Shown here: positions 37,411 to 47,859 of the stretch, piece after piece | Layout of the letters: each line of letters opens with the position of its first letter | Position numbering within the stretch: position 1 is the stretch's first letter | NCBI GenBank assembly: GCA_965248775.1 | Contig: OZ252150.1 | Coordinates: forward strand, 1,922,001 to 1,986,000 | Length of the DNA: 64,000 nucleotides | Origin: JBHHUI01 sp965248775 | Lineage (GTDB): Bacteria > Chloroflexota > Anaerolineae > Anaerolineales > JBHHUI01 | Direction of reading: 5' to 3' | Program-made: the position numbers and the translations under genes | The notes under the pieces: model-generated | Databases searched by the model: none | What the model was told of the DNA's origin: nothing | Seen by the model: only the letters and a program-made list of their open reading frames with translations

Positions 37411-37580
37411 TCGAGGCACTAATTGATTCTGGCATTGCGGTGCTAGACATCCGCTCGCCCGCCGAATTTGCAGGCGGACACATTCCTGACAGCTACGGCA
37501 TTAATGTTGGCACGCCAGTGCTCGTTTGGGCGGGTTGGTTGATCCCGTTTGGTACCCCGCTCGTTCTTGTCACGAAAAAC
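37411..37580 (+). pseudogene. First rhodanese domain fragment of MBL-rhodanese-rhodanese gene
   Basis: Between the two ISs the frame reads EALIDSGIAVLDIRSPAEFAGGHIPDSYGI in parts, typical of a rhodanese start, then GTPLVLVTKN. In the second half the position of an active-site Cys is occupied by V-T-K, so this first domain is probably a non-catalytic, structural rhodanese. Confidence 0.85.
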
Positions 37581-38399
37581 GGTAGTGGTTACATGGTAAC
37601 TGATGGGGACCACGCTGTATTGTAGTAATGGAGATACAACTTGAGTACAGCTTCATGGTAAACGTCGGACTTGGAGAAAGAAAGAGTTTTGCGCACGAAG
37701 CGAGCCAGTCTCTGGCGCAAGGTGTTGTTCCAGCGTTCCACGTGAGATGTCTGGCCGCTTTCTTTGCCGACACTTTGGTGAGTGTCGTTTGGTAAAACCT
37801 TCTGGTAAGCGTGCCAGAAGTCGCTGAAGGAGCAACACGCTTTGTAGGATGCTGGGATGGATTTCCATAACGCGCGACAACTTTTTTCACTGCGGTCGCC
37901 AATAAAATAGGCCACCACTTGGCGCGTGCGCCGACACAGCGCGACCCATATCCAACGTTTATCGTTTTTTGTGCGTACAAATGACCATAATTCATCCAAT
38001 TCCAGCACATCATCCGTTTTTACGGTTTCTAAAGTGTCAGCCAGGTTCGGCATAGCGCCGGCCTTCTCCAGAATCCAGCGTGCTAATGTCTGCCGCGCGA
38101 TGCCAAAGATGCGCTCAATGCCGCGCATACTGGCTCGCTCTCGATAGGTGCGTAGGACAAATTCTCTGATGAACTCAGGATAAGAACGGCTTTGCGGTTC
38201 CAACATTCCATAAGCGGCGCAATCGAGACAATGAAACTTCTGACCGCCTTTATAGTCTGTACCATTCTTGACAATGTTGAGGCTCCTGCACTTTGAACAC
38301 TCATGCGTGATGACACTCTGGATCATTTTGGCGCTCCTCTGTTTGGCAGGCCAACAACTTACTTTTTCCAGACTCATCAGTCAACATGTAACCACTACC
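37581..38399 (-). mobile_element. IS1-family-like insertion sequence, copy 3 (819 bp, inverted), target CGAAAAAC
   Basis: Same termini as copies 1 and 2. The 8-bp direct repeat CGAAAAAC flanks it at 37573-37580 and 38400-38407. It is only 170 bp from the IS4-like element inside the same host gene. Confidence 0.92.
37589..38326 (-). CDS. IS1-family-like transposase, copy 3
   Basis: Identical product to copies 1 and 2, on the minus strand, with the same internal ATG and GAGGAG site. Confidence 0.9.
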   Translation of the reverse strand: MIQSVITHECSKCRSLNIVKNGTDYKGGQKFHCLDCAAYGMLEPQSRSYPEFIREFVLRTYRERASMRGIERIFGIARQTLARWILEKAGAMPNLADTLETVKTDDVLELDELWSFVRTKNDKRWIWVALCRRTRQVVAYFIGDRSEKSCRALWKSIPASYKACCSFSDFWHAYQKVLPNDTHQSVGKESGQTSHVERWNNTLRQRLARFVRKTLSFSKSDVYHEAVLKLYLHYYNTAWSPSVTM

Positions 38400-38839
38400 C
38401 GAAAAACGAAGTAGACCGTCAGGAAGCAGTGCGGCAACTTATCCGCATTGGCTATGATGATATTCGCGGCTACTTGGCGGGTGGCGTGGATACCTGGGCT
38501 GCGGCCGGATACGCGGTCGAAGAAATGCCAGTACTTTCACTCTCCGACCTGCATGCTCAAATGCAAACCGAAGAAGCACCGTTTGTATTAGACGTACGCC
38601 AACAGAGCGAATGGGATCTCGGGCATATCCCCGGCGCAACTCTCATTGAGAACGGTCGGCTGGCCTGGGATGATCTGTCTCTGCCGACAGACCGTGACGT
38701 CGTTGTCCACTGTGCACATGAAGCTCGCGCAGCAGCAGGCGCTTCCGTACTTGCCAAACGGGGCTACAAGAACATTGTGCTGGCCATGGGCGGCTTCGTC
38801 AATTGGCAGTCGGCGGGATTCGAAGTCGCGCACGACTGA
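38400..38839 (+). pseudogene. C-terminal part of MBL-rhodanese-rhodanese gene (second rhodanese domain)
   Basis: Joined after IS removal the sequence is VLVTKNEVDRQEAVRQLIRIGYDD, GYLAGGVDTWAAAGYAVEE, then the second rhodanese domain: APFVLDVRQQSEWDLGHIPGATLI, and VVVHCAHEARAAAGASVLAKRGY with the active-site Cys in the HCAHEAR loop. It would transfer sulfane sulfur to or from the MBL site. It cannot be translated in its native context. Confidence 0.87.
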
Positions 38840-38852
38840 GCCAGTTGAACAA

Positions 38853-39967
38853 TTGAGAAGTCAGCGTCCCCTTCTCTTCGTGGCTTTCTGCTTCGGACTG
38901 CTTCAGTTCGCATGTAACTTTGGCGCTGCCACATCAGTCCCCACAATAGAAAGCTCACCCACCTCCATAGTCCCCGCTGCCTCACCCCCCCAGCGGAAAC
39001 GGAGCCACCTCCCGAAAACTCTCCAACCATTACCGCTATAACGCCTGAACCAGCACAGGCGGCAACACCTACAACCGAAGTCACCTGCACTGCCGGCAAT
39101 CCGAATGTCTCTCAACTCTACGACCTTCGAGTGATGCGCACGTCTTCTATCGATGGGATCACCTTTGAGAACGAGAGCGAGTTGATCATCGAGCACGCCT
39201 CCGTTCCGGATGGAGTGATCGGGCCGGATGGCGCCCAGTGGGTGTATTTTGTAAATGGCGAGCCGGGCCAACATGGTATCTTCGTAGCCCATGAACTGGC
39301 AGATGGCGAATGGGAAATTATTAATTGTGTCAGGATCGACGGCGTGTTCGAGGGCGATGCTGTTGACCCGTACGTGGTTCGGCTCGCCGATGGCCGCTAC
39401 CGTTTGTTCTACTTTCTCGGTCACTTCGTTAGTCCCGTTCAGCCAGGGGATAATCTGCATCCAATCTACAGTGCAATTTCAGAAGATGGCATCAACTTCA
39501 CAGTAGAACAAAAGCTGATCGAAGTGGAAGGCATCACAGATCCGACAGCGATTGAACTGCCCGATGGTACCTGGCTGCTCGCCTTCGCCAGAGCACAAGA
39601 AGGAAACACTCTTCTCGCGTCAAGCCCAGACGGCTACAATTTCACCTTAACCGACCATCTTTTCGAAGGCGGCGGTATCCCAGAGCTAGGACTCCTCGCG
39701 GATGGGCGTGTTGTGCTCTACACGAGTCAGATGTTTATTTCCAACGATAATGGATCCAGCTGGGAGGCGACCGATGGCTTCGTCCCTGGCGGTGGCGCCG
39801 ACCCCTCTCTGGTTCCCCTCCCGGATGGCTCGAATTTCTTCTATTTCAAATCCTTCGACGGTCCTGCCGGTAACCCACAGCCCGTAGGGACACCCGGGCA
39901 ACAACCTTCAGCTGGCACTCCCGGCCAGCCTCTCAAGCCATCTTTCACTCCTTCCGATAACGGATAA
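38853..39967 (+). pseudogene. Propeller-type lipoprotein with poly-C frameshift
   Basis: The start is TTG at 38853, giving a signal peptide (LRSQRPLLFVAFCFGLLQFAC) with lipobox Cys. The frame breaks in a run of seven C (38985-38991): eight C would restore AASPPPAETEPPPENSPTI and the rest of the protein to 39967. The mature domain has S-x-D-G-x-x-F hairpins (TSSIDGITFEN, AISEDGINFTV, SSPDGYNFTL, ISNDNGSSWE), a glycosidase-like propeller as in the 32927 lipoprotein. A Pro/Gly-rich tail ends it. The homopolymer could be a phase-variation switch or a sequencing artefact. Confidence 0.82.
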
Positions 39968-39982
39968 AAAGACAACGCTTCC

Positions 39983-39991
39983 TGCTATAAT
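39983..39991 (+). promoter_or_regulatory. Extended -10 promoter for the DUF368 gene
   Basis: TGCTATAAT matches the extended -10 consensus exactly, 28 bases before the TTG start. The RBS TAGGAGG lies between. It implies a short leader and constitutive transcription. Confidence 0.6.
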
Positions 39992-40018
39992 CGCGACGCT
40001 TTTTTAGGAGGCCTTTTC

Positions 40019-40969
40019 TTGACAACAGTTGAATCTGCAACTCCGCGCGCGCAACGATCCTTGGGAGATTATCTCGGACTAGTCGTGCGTGGCTTTTTCA
40101 TGGGAGCCGCCGACATCGTGCCCGGTGTATCCGGCGGCACGATGGCGTTCATCCTCGGAATATACGAGGAGCTGATCAACTCGATTAAAGCGGTCGACAC
40201 TAATCTGCTCCGATTTTTATCACGGCTGAAAATTAGAGCCGCAATGGATAATTTCCCTTGGCAGTTCTTGCTCTCAGTCGGAGTTGGAATTGGGCTGGCG
40301 ATCCTGACCCTGGCAAGTTTTTTGGAGCAACAGCTTGAAACCAACCCCACCCTTGTCTGGGCGTTCTTCTTCGGGTTGGTGCTGGCTTCTGTCATCACTG
40401 TTGGGCGATCGGTCTCGCAGTGGAATGGCACTACGCTAGCGAGCACTCTCCTAGCAATGGTGGGTGGCTACCTACTCGTCGGCGCTGTACCAGTGCAGAC
40501 CCCAGAAGCGCCCTGGTTCCTTTTCTTAAGTGGCGCAATTGCCATCTGCGCGATGATCTTGCCCGGAATTTCCGGGGCATTCATTCTTGTTCTCTTAGGG
40601 AAATATCAGTATGTGCTTGCGGCGGTAAATGACCGTGACATTCTCACCATCGCTCTGGTCGGTGCGGGAGCAGCTTTTGGAATCGTTACTTTCGCGCGTA
40701 TCCTGAGCTGGCTCTTCAAAAATCATCGCGACACGACCATCGCTGCGCTCACCGGCTTGATGCTTGGCTCATTGCGCAAAGTGTGGCCATGGAAAGTTAC
40801 CCTCAGTACAACCGTGGACCGGCATGGCGAGATCGTCCCGCTGGAACAGGCGAACATCCTGCCGGCTGCATTCGACGGTGATGTTGCTTTTGCAATCGGT
40901 TTGATGGTGCTCGGTGTGCTGGCCGTTCTGGCTCTCAGCTGGATTGCCGGTCGTCAGGAAGATTCCTAA
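40019..40969 (+). CDS. DUF368 membrane protein (undecaprenyl phosphate carrier, PopT-like)
   Basis: 316 residues from TTG with AGGAGG upstream. The DUF368 signature GFFMGAADIVPGVSGGTMAFILGIYEELI in parts (near 25-52) and the repeat-like ICAMILPGISGAFILVLLGKY (near 183) are present, with about eight membrane helices. DUF368 proteins were recently shown to help return undecaprenyl phosphate across the cytoplasmic membrane, supporting cell-wall or glycan synthesis. It is intact and has its own promoter. Confidence 0.88.
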   Translation: MTTVESATPRAQRSLGDYLGLVVRGFFMGAADIVPGVSGGTMAFILGIYEELINSIKAVDTNLLRFLSRLKIRAAMDNFPWQFLLSVGVGIGLAILTLASFLEQQLETNPTLVWAFFFGLVLASVITVGRSVSQWNGTTLASTLLAMVGGYLLVGAVPVQTPEAPWFLFLSGAIAICAMILPGISGAFILVLLGKYQYVLAAVNDRDILTIALVGAGAAFGIVTFARILSWLFKNHRDTTIAALTGLMLGSLRKVWPWKVTLSTTVDRHGEIVPLEQANILPAAFDGDVAFAIGLMVLGVLAVLALSWIAGRQEDS

Positions 40970-41010
40970 CTGATTTTTGCTTCGTTGTTCTCGAGCAACT
41001 CCTCAGGCCA

Positions 41011-44000
41011 TCAATTTTCTGGACACGTTTCCAGGTGCAAGTACTGCTGACATTCGGCTTCTGTCAAAGAGCGCCTGACGCGCAGCAGCGCCTCCACCAG
41101 CATCGTGTCGATATCGTTCCAAACTTTCCATATTCGGGCCGTGCCGTCCGCGCTGGCAGTGATAATGCGGGTGCCATCTGGGCTGAATGCGGCCGACCAG
41201 ACTGGGCCTGTATGACCTTTGAGCGCGGTGAGGAAGTTCCCCTGCGCGTCCCAAAGCCATGGGGTGTGGTCAGAGCTCGTTGTTACGATGCGCGACCCAT
41301 TCGGGCTGAAACTGGCCGAGTTGACCGCTCCTGGGTTGCCTTCAAGCGCGGTGACAAATCCCCCCTCGATACCTATTCTGAACCCTAGGACTGGGGACTC
41401 AGGAATAAACTCGACCGATACATCCCACAGCCGCGCCGTACGGTCATTGCTGGCCGTCACAATGCGCGACCCGTCTGGGCTGAAAGTGGCCAAGTTGACC
41501 GGTCTTGTGTGACCCTCGAGAGCGGTGATGAAATTACCCTGGGCGTCCCACAGCCGCGCCGTACCGTCCGCGCTGGCCGTCACAATACGGGACCCGTCCG
41601 GGCTGAAAATGGCCGACCACACGGGTCCCGTATGACCTATAAGCGCGGTGATGGAAATCCCCCGTGCGTCCCAGAGCCTCGCCGTGCCGTCATTGCTGGT
41701 CGTTACGATGTACGAGCCATCCAGGCTGAAAGTGGCCGAGTTGACCACTCTTGTGTGCCCTTCGAGCGCTGTGACGAAATTACCCTGGGCGTCCCACAGC
41801 CGCGCCCTACCGTCCGCGCTGGCCGTCACAATACGGGACCCGTCCGGGCTGAAACTGGCTGAATTGAGCCGTTCCGTGTGGCCTTCGAGCGTGGTGATGA
41901 AATTCCCCCGCGCGTCCCACAGGCGCGCCGTGCCGTCATTGCTGGCCGTCAGTATGCGCAACCCATCCACGCTGAAACTGACCGAGTTGACTGTTCTTGT
42001 GTGCCCTTCAAGCGCAGTGATGAAATTACCTTGCGTATCCCACAGACGCGCCGTACTATCTGCGCTGGCCGTCACAATACGGGACCCGTCCGGGTTGAGC
42101 AAAGCTGACCAGACTGATTTTGTGTGGCCTTCGAGCCCGGTGATGAAACTCCCCTGCGTATCCCACAATCGCGCTGTGCCGTCCGCGCTTGCCGTCACAA
42201 TGCGCGAACCGTCCGGACTGAATCTGGCCGAGTTGAGTCGGTCCGTGTGCCCTTCGAGCACGGTGATGAAGTTCCCCTGCACGTCCCATAACCGTGCCGT
42301 CTCATCATTGCTGGTCGTAACGATTTGAGACCCATCCGGGCTGAAATCAACCAGATATACTGATCTCGTGTGCCCTTCGAGCGCTCTGATGAAGTTTCCC
42401 TCTGCATCCCACAGCCGTGCTGTAAGGTCAGCGCTGGTTGTCACGATGTGCGACCCATCCGGGCTGAAACTGGCTGCATTGACTATTTGTGTGTGACCCT
42501 CGAGCGCCCTGATGAAGTTTCCCTCTGCATCCCACAATCGCGCTGTGCGGTCCGCACTCGTCGTCAGAATACGCGTCCCATCCGGGTTGAAACCTGCTGA
42601 CCAGACCGGTCCGGTATGACCTTCGAGCGTGGTGATGAAAATCCCCTGTGTGTCCCACAGCCACGCCGTGCCGTCCGCGGTGACCGTCACGCTACGCGAT
42701 CCATCCGGGCTGAATTTTGCCGAGTTGACTGATCTACTGTGACCTTCAAGCATGGTGAGAAAGTATCCCTGCGCGTCCCACAGCCGCGCCGTGCCATCTG
42801 CGCTGGCCGTCACGATGCGCGATCCATCCGGGCTGAAAATGGCCGACCACACGGGTCCCGTATGGCCTGTAAGCGCGGTGATGAAATTCCCCTGTGCGTC
42901 CCACAATCGCGCCATGCGGTCATTGCCTGCTGTCACAATACGCGACTCATCCGGGCTGAAATAGGCCGAGTTGACTAATTGTGTGTGCCCTTCGATCGCG
43001 GTGATGAAGTTCCCCTGCGCGTCCCACAACCGCGCCGTGTGGTCATTGCCGGCTGTCACAATGCGCGTCCCATCCGGGCTGAAATTGGCCGAGTTGACCC
43101 CTCCTGTATGGCCGACCAAAATGCCCCGATATGTCGGCAGAGCCAGAGCGCGGTATAAAGCCACTTCTGCTTCGGACGTGAACGCTCTATTCACCTCGTA
43201 GGTAACGTTGACCGCCTCGATCGCCAATATCAAGCTCAACTCCGGATCAGGTTCGAGTGCATCCGCGGAACGCGCGGCGAGTTCGCGCGCGAAGGCGACC
43301 CGGCGCTCCTCTTCTGCAGCAATTCTCTCTTGCTGGGCGATCGCTTTGGCTCCCTCTGCGTTCTGCCATTGTTGTATGGCCACCCCCGATAGAATGATCA
43401 GGGAAACCAGACCGACCACCAAGCCCACCGTGATGCGCCTGCGCAGCTGTTCTCGGACGGTGCGCCTCTTCTCGCGTTCGACGGCCAGCCGATCTCTCAG
43501 TTCCACGCTGGCCTGGATGAATTCTTCATCAGACTGGCTGAGGTCCTCTGGCCGCTCCACCAGCCAGCCCTCAGCTTCGGCCAGAGGGGCGCCCCGCAGC
43601 AGCACGCCTTCGTCCCACTCGTTGGATTCCCACTCCCTAATGGCGGTCCGCAATCGCTCTTGCCAGGGACGAAAAGCGCGGTCTGCTCCCAGCCACTCCC
43701 GCAACCGGCCCCAGCCTCGGATCAGGGCTTCGTGGACCACTTCGATCGTCTCTTGGCCCTCCGAATCCCGGCCGGTGACCAGCAACCGCGCATCGGCCAG
43801 TCGTTGGACGAGGTTCCAGTCTGATCCTCCAAGTTCAGCTCGCCTTGCCAAGCGGCGGGTATCCTCGGTACCCTGCCCGTGGCGGACGACTTGAATGAAG
43901 ACTCTTCGGGCCGCCGCCTGCTCCTGTGGTCTAAGCTCTTCGAAGATCGCCTCGGCGTGTCACACCAGCGCCCCCTCTACCCGATCAATGGTTTCGTAGA

Positions 44001-44442
44001 CCGCGTGGGTCATGCGTGCCGCTTCTTGTTTCTCCCATAGAAGCGCCAATGCAAACTCCAGCAGCGGCAGATTGCCCGGCTCCTGCCCAACATCGTCAAG
44101 GATGCGGAACAGCAGACCAGCTTCAAAGTCAACATTGAATTTCTGGGCCGGGTTGACGATGGCGCGGCTCAACTCGCTTCGCGTCATCGGACCCAACTTG
44201 ATATCAGATTCTTGCAAGGCGTCGGCAAAAGGACGGTGAGCAAGGGCCTGTCCCAAAAAGTCCGCTCGCAATGTAAGAATCAGCGAAAAGAACGGGGAAC
44301 GCCGGTACTGTTGCTCGAAGGTCGCCTCCGTCAATATGTCCATAAAATGGGCGCGCAGGTCCGCTTCTGGAACAAGGGTGAACAACTCTTCGAACTGGTC
44401 GCCAACCAATGCCAGGCGCATGCCTTGGGGATGATTGCTCAG
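41011..44442 (-). pseudogene. C-terminal part of BTAD-nSTAND1-WD40 gene (end of nSTAND, TM, WD40), with in-frame TGA
   Basis: From the IS edge the frame reads NHPQGMRLALVGDQFEELFTL (the nSTAND Walker B region), then LTLRADFLGQALAHRPFADAL and PLLEFALALLWEKQ. TGA at 43960-43962 follows DRVEGALV, where an Arg (CGA) is expected, and the frame continues with HAEAIFEELRPQEQAAAR. Past the stop come RLVDARLLVTGRD, WLGADRAFRPWQERL, one membrane helix (ITVGLVVGLVSLIILSGVAI), a coiled coil and 16 WD40 repeats of about 41 residues. Without IS and stop the whole gene is 4647 bp, 1548 residues. STAND NTPases act as stimulus-triggered switches, often in defence or cell-death signalling. Confidence 0.9.
41120..43110 (-). 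repeat. 16 near-identical 123-bp WD40 repeat units
   Basis: Each unit encodes about 41 residues of the form LEGHTxxVNSAxFSPDGSRI, then VTASADGTARLWDAQGNFIT. Variation is concentrated at the two residues after GHT and at the loop before ARLWD, while DNA framework positions are nearly constant. This indicates ongoing homogenisation with diversified surface loops. Sixteen repeats would make two seven- or eight-bladed propellers. The fourteenth unit carries a 17-residue insertion. Confidence 0.85.
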
Positions 44443-45958
44443 CTCGACTTTGTACGTTTCAAGTAGCGTAACAAGCCATATTTAGCAGAGAATCGAGCAA
44501 TGCGCGCGGGACTTTTACGATATCGGGCTGCGACGGCGACATGGAAAAACCACTTGCCATCGGCCAGAGTTCACGCCGCACAGTTGCGATTGCATCAGAG
44601 AATGTTGGCAAAGGTTTGGCATACCAGGCAGCCGTTCGCACAGGGATTGGGTCATGCACATGCAACTTGTGAGCCGCCAGCGTGATCCAGGAAAACAGTC
44701 CTAGCAGCACCGGCGTGACGCGCGCGATGGCGGCATCGGACCACTGGCGCTGTGTCTCAACTCCGAGGTGGGCGCGCACTTCTTCGAACGTGACTTCCAG
44801 CTGCCCGCGTTGTACGAACCAGGTGATGACCTGTACCGGGTCAGCCCAGCGGTCCGTGCACAGCAAAGCTTGCGGCTTGAATTTGTCCTCCGGGTCGCGG
44901 ATGAGAACCCAGCGCAGCGGCATAGTGGGCATCCCGCCGTGATACCAGACCGCCGTGCCGGCGGTGATTTCTACCGTGCGTTGTTTGTTGCTGTACCAGG
45001 CGACCGTGGTCTTCGTCCAAGCCGTTTCCGGGTCGTTCAGCCGGGCTTGCAATGTGGGTAAGCGGGCCCCCTTCCAGTGACCCAGGCCCCACTGGACTGG
45101 GTGCGCCGTGGCCAGCCGAGCTGTTCGGGCTTGCGCGGCGGTGCCGGTTGATACAGGGCTGCGTCCAGACGCAGACGTGTGACGACCGCCACCGGCTCGG
45201 AGAGCGACTGACAGGCATGCAGGAATTCCAGCGCGGCGTAGCTATTGTCGGCCACAAGCACCAACTTTCGGCTGGGCAACCAGCGGCGCAGCTGGAAGAC
45301 CATTTGGCGCGCCCAGTCGAGTACCGTTTTATGAGCGCGCGCTTTGTCCGCATAATATCGCTGAGAAGGCGCCAACAGTGTAAACACTGGCAGCGCCCAC
45401 ACGCGTATCGCCCATGGAATGTGTACAAGCCACATCAGGCTGATCCAGCGCAAGCCGCTGGCCTTTACGAAGTGACCCCCGCTCGAACGCACGGCGTCGC
45501 GATAGAGGCCGCGCGCCTTGATACGACGACCCCAGCGACGTTCGATAGTTTCATCGATTCCAAACACCAAAGTCTCGTCACCGTAATCAAAGTGCTGCAA
45601 AAGCAACGCAAGCAACAATTGGCTCAACTTACGTGCCGACCAGGTCGCGCGATTGAGCACGTGGTGAAACTTCGCAAAATTACCGGCACTGCTCAGCCCC
45701 ACACTTGCCGGGTACGGCAGTACTCGGTTACGCGCAGCGCAGCCGTCACCGTCCGCAAGTGCGGCGTCAGGATCGAACCGACCAGAAGCACCAGAGCTTT
45801 CCACCAAGTGCGCTTTTCGAACACTGTCGCGAAGGGCTTTAGCAAGTCTATAATGTCCGTGGGCAAGGTGAGCATTTTCCGACCTTTCTTGATCCAAAGG
45901 TCAGCTTACCTTGCCTTTCTATTTATGAGAAATCAGTCCCCAAATGTACAAAGTCGAG
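44443..45958 (-). mobile_element. IS701-like insertion sequence, copy 2 (1516 bp), target CTCAG
   Basis: Termini and length are identical to copy 1. The 5-bp direct repeat CTCAG is at 44438-44442 and 45959-45963. It splits the nSTAND domain between Walker A and Walker B. Confidence 0.92.
44459..45875 (-). pseudogene. IS701-like transposase in three frames, copy 2
   Basis: It has the same three-frame structure and the same two extra segments (about 29 and 32 nt) as copy 1. Only three residue differences are visible (GLYRD for GIYRD, LGWPRR for LGRPRR, PTMPLRW for PTVPLRW). So both copies descend from an already rearranged parent. Confidence 0.75.
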
Positions 45959-47178
45959 CTCAGGATCCGTCGAATAATACTTATCAGGGAGACGTCTCCC
46001 TGCATGAGGGCAATGGCCAATTTGTCCGTTTCTACGAGTTGCTCGATCTCGGTTAGGCCCTTTTCTAGCTCGGGGAGCAGAGCTGCTGCCAGGGCCTGGA
46101 ACGGACGACTCCCAGGGCGGAAGGAGGCGATGAGCCAGTTCCCTTCTATCCGCAGTTCGGCCAACAACCCAGCGTGCACCACCGACGATTTCCCGCTACC
46201 GGAAAGACCAACGACGGCTGCCAGCGATTGTTGGTGTACGGCTTCCAAGAGCAATTCAGTAAAGGCCTCGCGCCCGAAGAAGAAGGGGGCGTCTTCCTCC
46301 CGAAAGGCGAGCAGGCCGCGGTAAGGGTTAGCAGGGGACCTTTCCAGAGACGGGTCTGTCGCTAACTGTCGGGGTTGGGGAGGCGCAACGACCGGTTCCA
46401 GTGGTGGAATGCTGGCCGAGGCATCAGCTCGAATTCGTTGGTACACGGCCGTTGTCTCCTCCGAAGGTCCCACTCCTAACTCATCAAAGAACAAACGGCG
46501 GCACTCCTCGTACTGTGCCAGGGCGGCGTTGCGTTGGCCGTTGCGCGCCAGCGCTGTCATGAGCTGTTGGTAAGCACTCTCCTGTAGGTTGTCGATTTCT
46601 AACTGGCGCCGGGCGTTACTCTGGGCTGCTTCGTAATAACCTTGTGCAATGTGGTGGCTAGCAAGGGCGGCCAGTGCGCGGAGCATCTGCTGGCGCAGTT
46701 GTTCTCGTTGCGCGAGCGTCCAATTTTCAAACTCGTTGCTGTCCGGCAGATAGAAATCCGCCAGGAAATCCCTCTGATAGATTGCGATCGCTTCACTCAG
46801 AGCGGTGAGCGCGTCCGCAGTGAGTTCCGCGGACAAATGCTCCGGGTCACACCAGACATCCAGTAATTCCCGAAATCGGATTACATCTACCCAGAGTTCA
46901 TCGCCTGATTCCAGGTGAATGCTTTCTTGACCTGCTCCGATCAGATTTGCGAGTGGGGTTTGGTTGAGAATCCAGAATGTGCGACGCAAGTTGGCCCGCG
47001 CCCGGGTCTGGTTGTAGTCCGGCCAGAACAGGCCGGCCAACCGGTTTCGACGATGGATCTCCGGGTTAATTGCCAGGTAGGTAAGTAAGGCAAGCCCTTT
47101 GCGATTGGCTATCTCAAGTAGTTCACCATCGTACTCCAACTGAGGTCGTCCAAAGAGGTTGATTTTTAGGCTGGGCAA
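45959..47178 (-). pseudogene. N-terminal part of BTAD-nSTAND1-WD40 gene (BTAD domain and Walker A)
   Basis: The start is TTG at 47178. The SARP-like winged-helix N-terminus (MPSLKINLFGRPQLEYDGE, then NRKGLALLTYLAIN, RRNRLAGLFWPDYNQTRARANLRRTF) and the BTAD tetratricopeptide-like domain (ARRQLEIDNLQESAYQQLMTAL, NAALAQYEECRRLFFDELGVGPSEET) occupy residues 1-255. The nSTAND1 domain begins with NPYRGLLAFREEDAPFFFGRE and VVGLSGSGKSSVVHAGLLAEL (Walker A near 325). The frame is cut at IIRRIL. BTAD-containing proteins are transcriptional regulators of the SARP/LAL type, so this would be a DNA-binding STAND switch. Confidence 0.9.
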
Positions 47179-47859
47179 ATTTTTTTTCTAATCCGTAATT
47201 AAAAGGCACAGACGACGCTCAGATAACGATTAAATCACGCCGCAAAAACGTAGAAACGCTACAGTATTATTGATCGTAATTTAATTCGGACAAATAGCCG
47301 GTCGAAATCCCGTAGAGTAGTAAGTATAACTCGGTGCTTCTGGTGGCGGTGTCTGCACCGGCCAACATTTCAACAGCATCGCGAAAGGCTACGAGCACTC
47401 ACATTGAGCAAACGGGCTCTCACGCTAACGCTAACATGCCTACCCGCACAAGGCAAAGCCCGACATTGCTCTACTCTACATCAGTCGGTACACATCAGAT
47501 TCGATATTACCGCCAACTGACAGACAAAGCCGACTCGTCAGAGGCGCGTTTGATGACAGCTGCCGGCTGCAAATCCATTATCACAACTGTATTTCAAGCA
47601 AAGGGTCGCTCACCCCCATACAAAGCGAATTTCAAATGACGCATACGGAGGACTGGGTACGTGCTTATTCTCCAATCATTCATGATAAGGCACAGAGGAC
47701 GCTCAAGGAACGCGGAACAGGTACAGTGAGTGTGCCTTCGATGACCAACCGGACGCGAACTAAAGTTCCGCATTAATGGTGCGGGTTCACCTGCAAGGCT
47801 ACTGAAGATATCATTGTCCCAGGTAAATTTTTACAACACTATTTTATTTGGAGGAGAGG
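47179..47859. other. 681-bp intergenic region with a 19-bp direct repeat
   Basis: No credible gene. A 306-bp ORF (47334-47639) shows no conserved features. AAGGCACAGACGACGCTCA (47203-47221) recurs with one mismatch at 47687-47705, about 480 bp apart. The interval contains promoters for the divergent STAND (minus) and YceI (plus) genes. It could be a remnant of a small element. Confidence 0.4.

Noticed and set aside
47334..47639. 101-codon ORF in the intergenic region before the YceI gene
   Set aside because: Composition is Thr/Arg-rich without any motif, no RBS, and it lies in a gene-free segment bounded by direct repeats.
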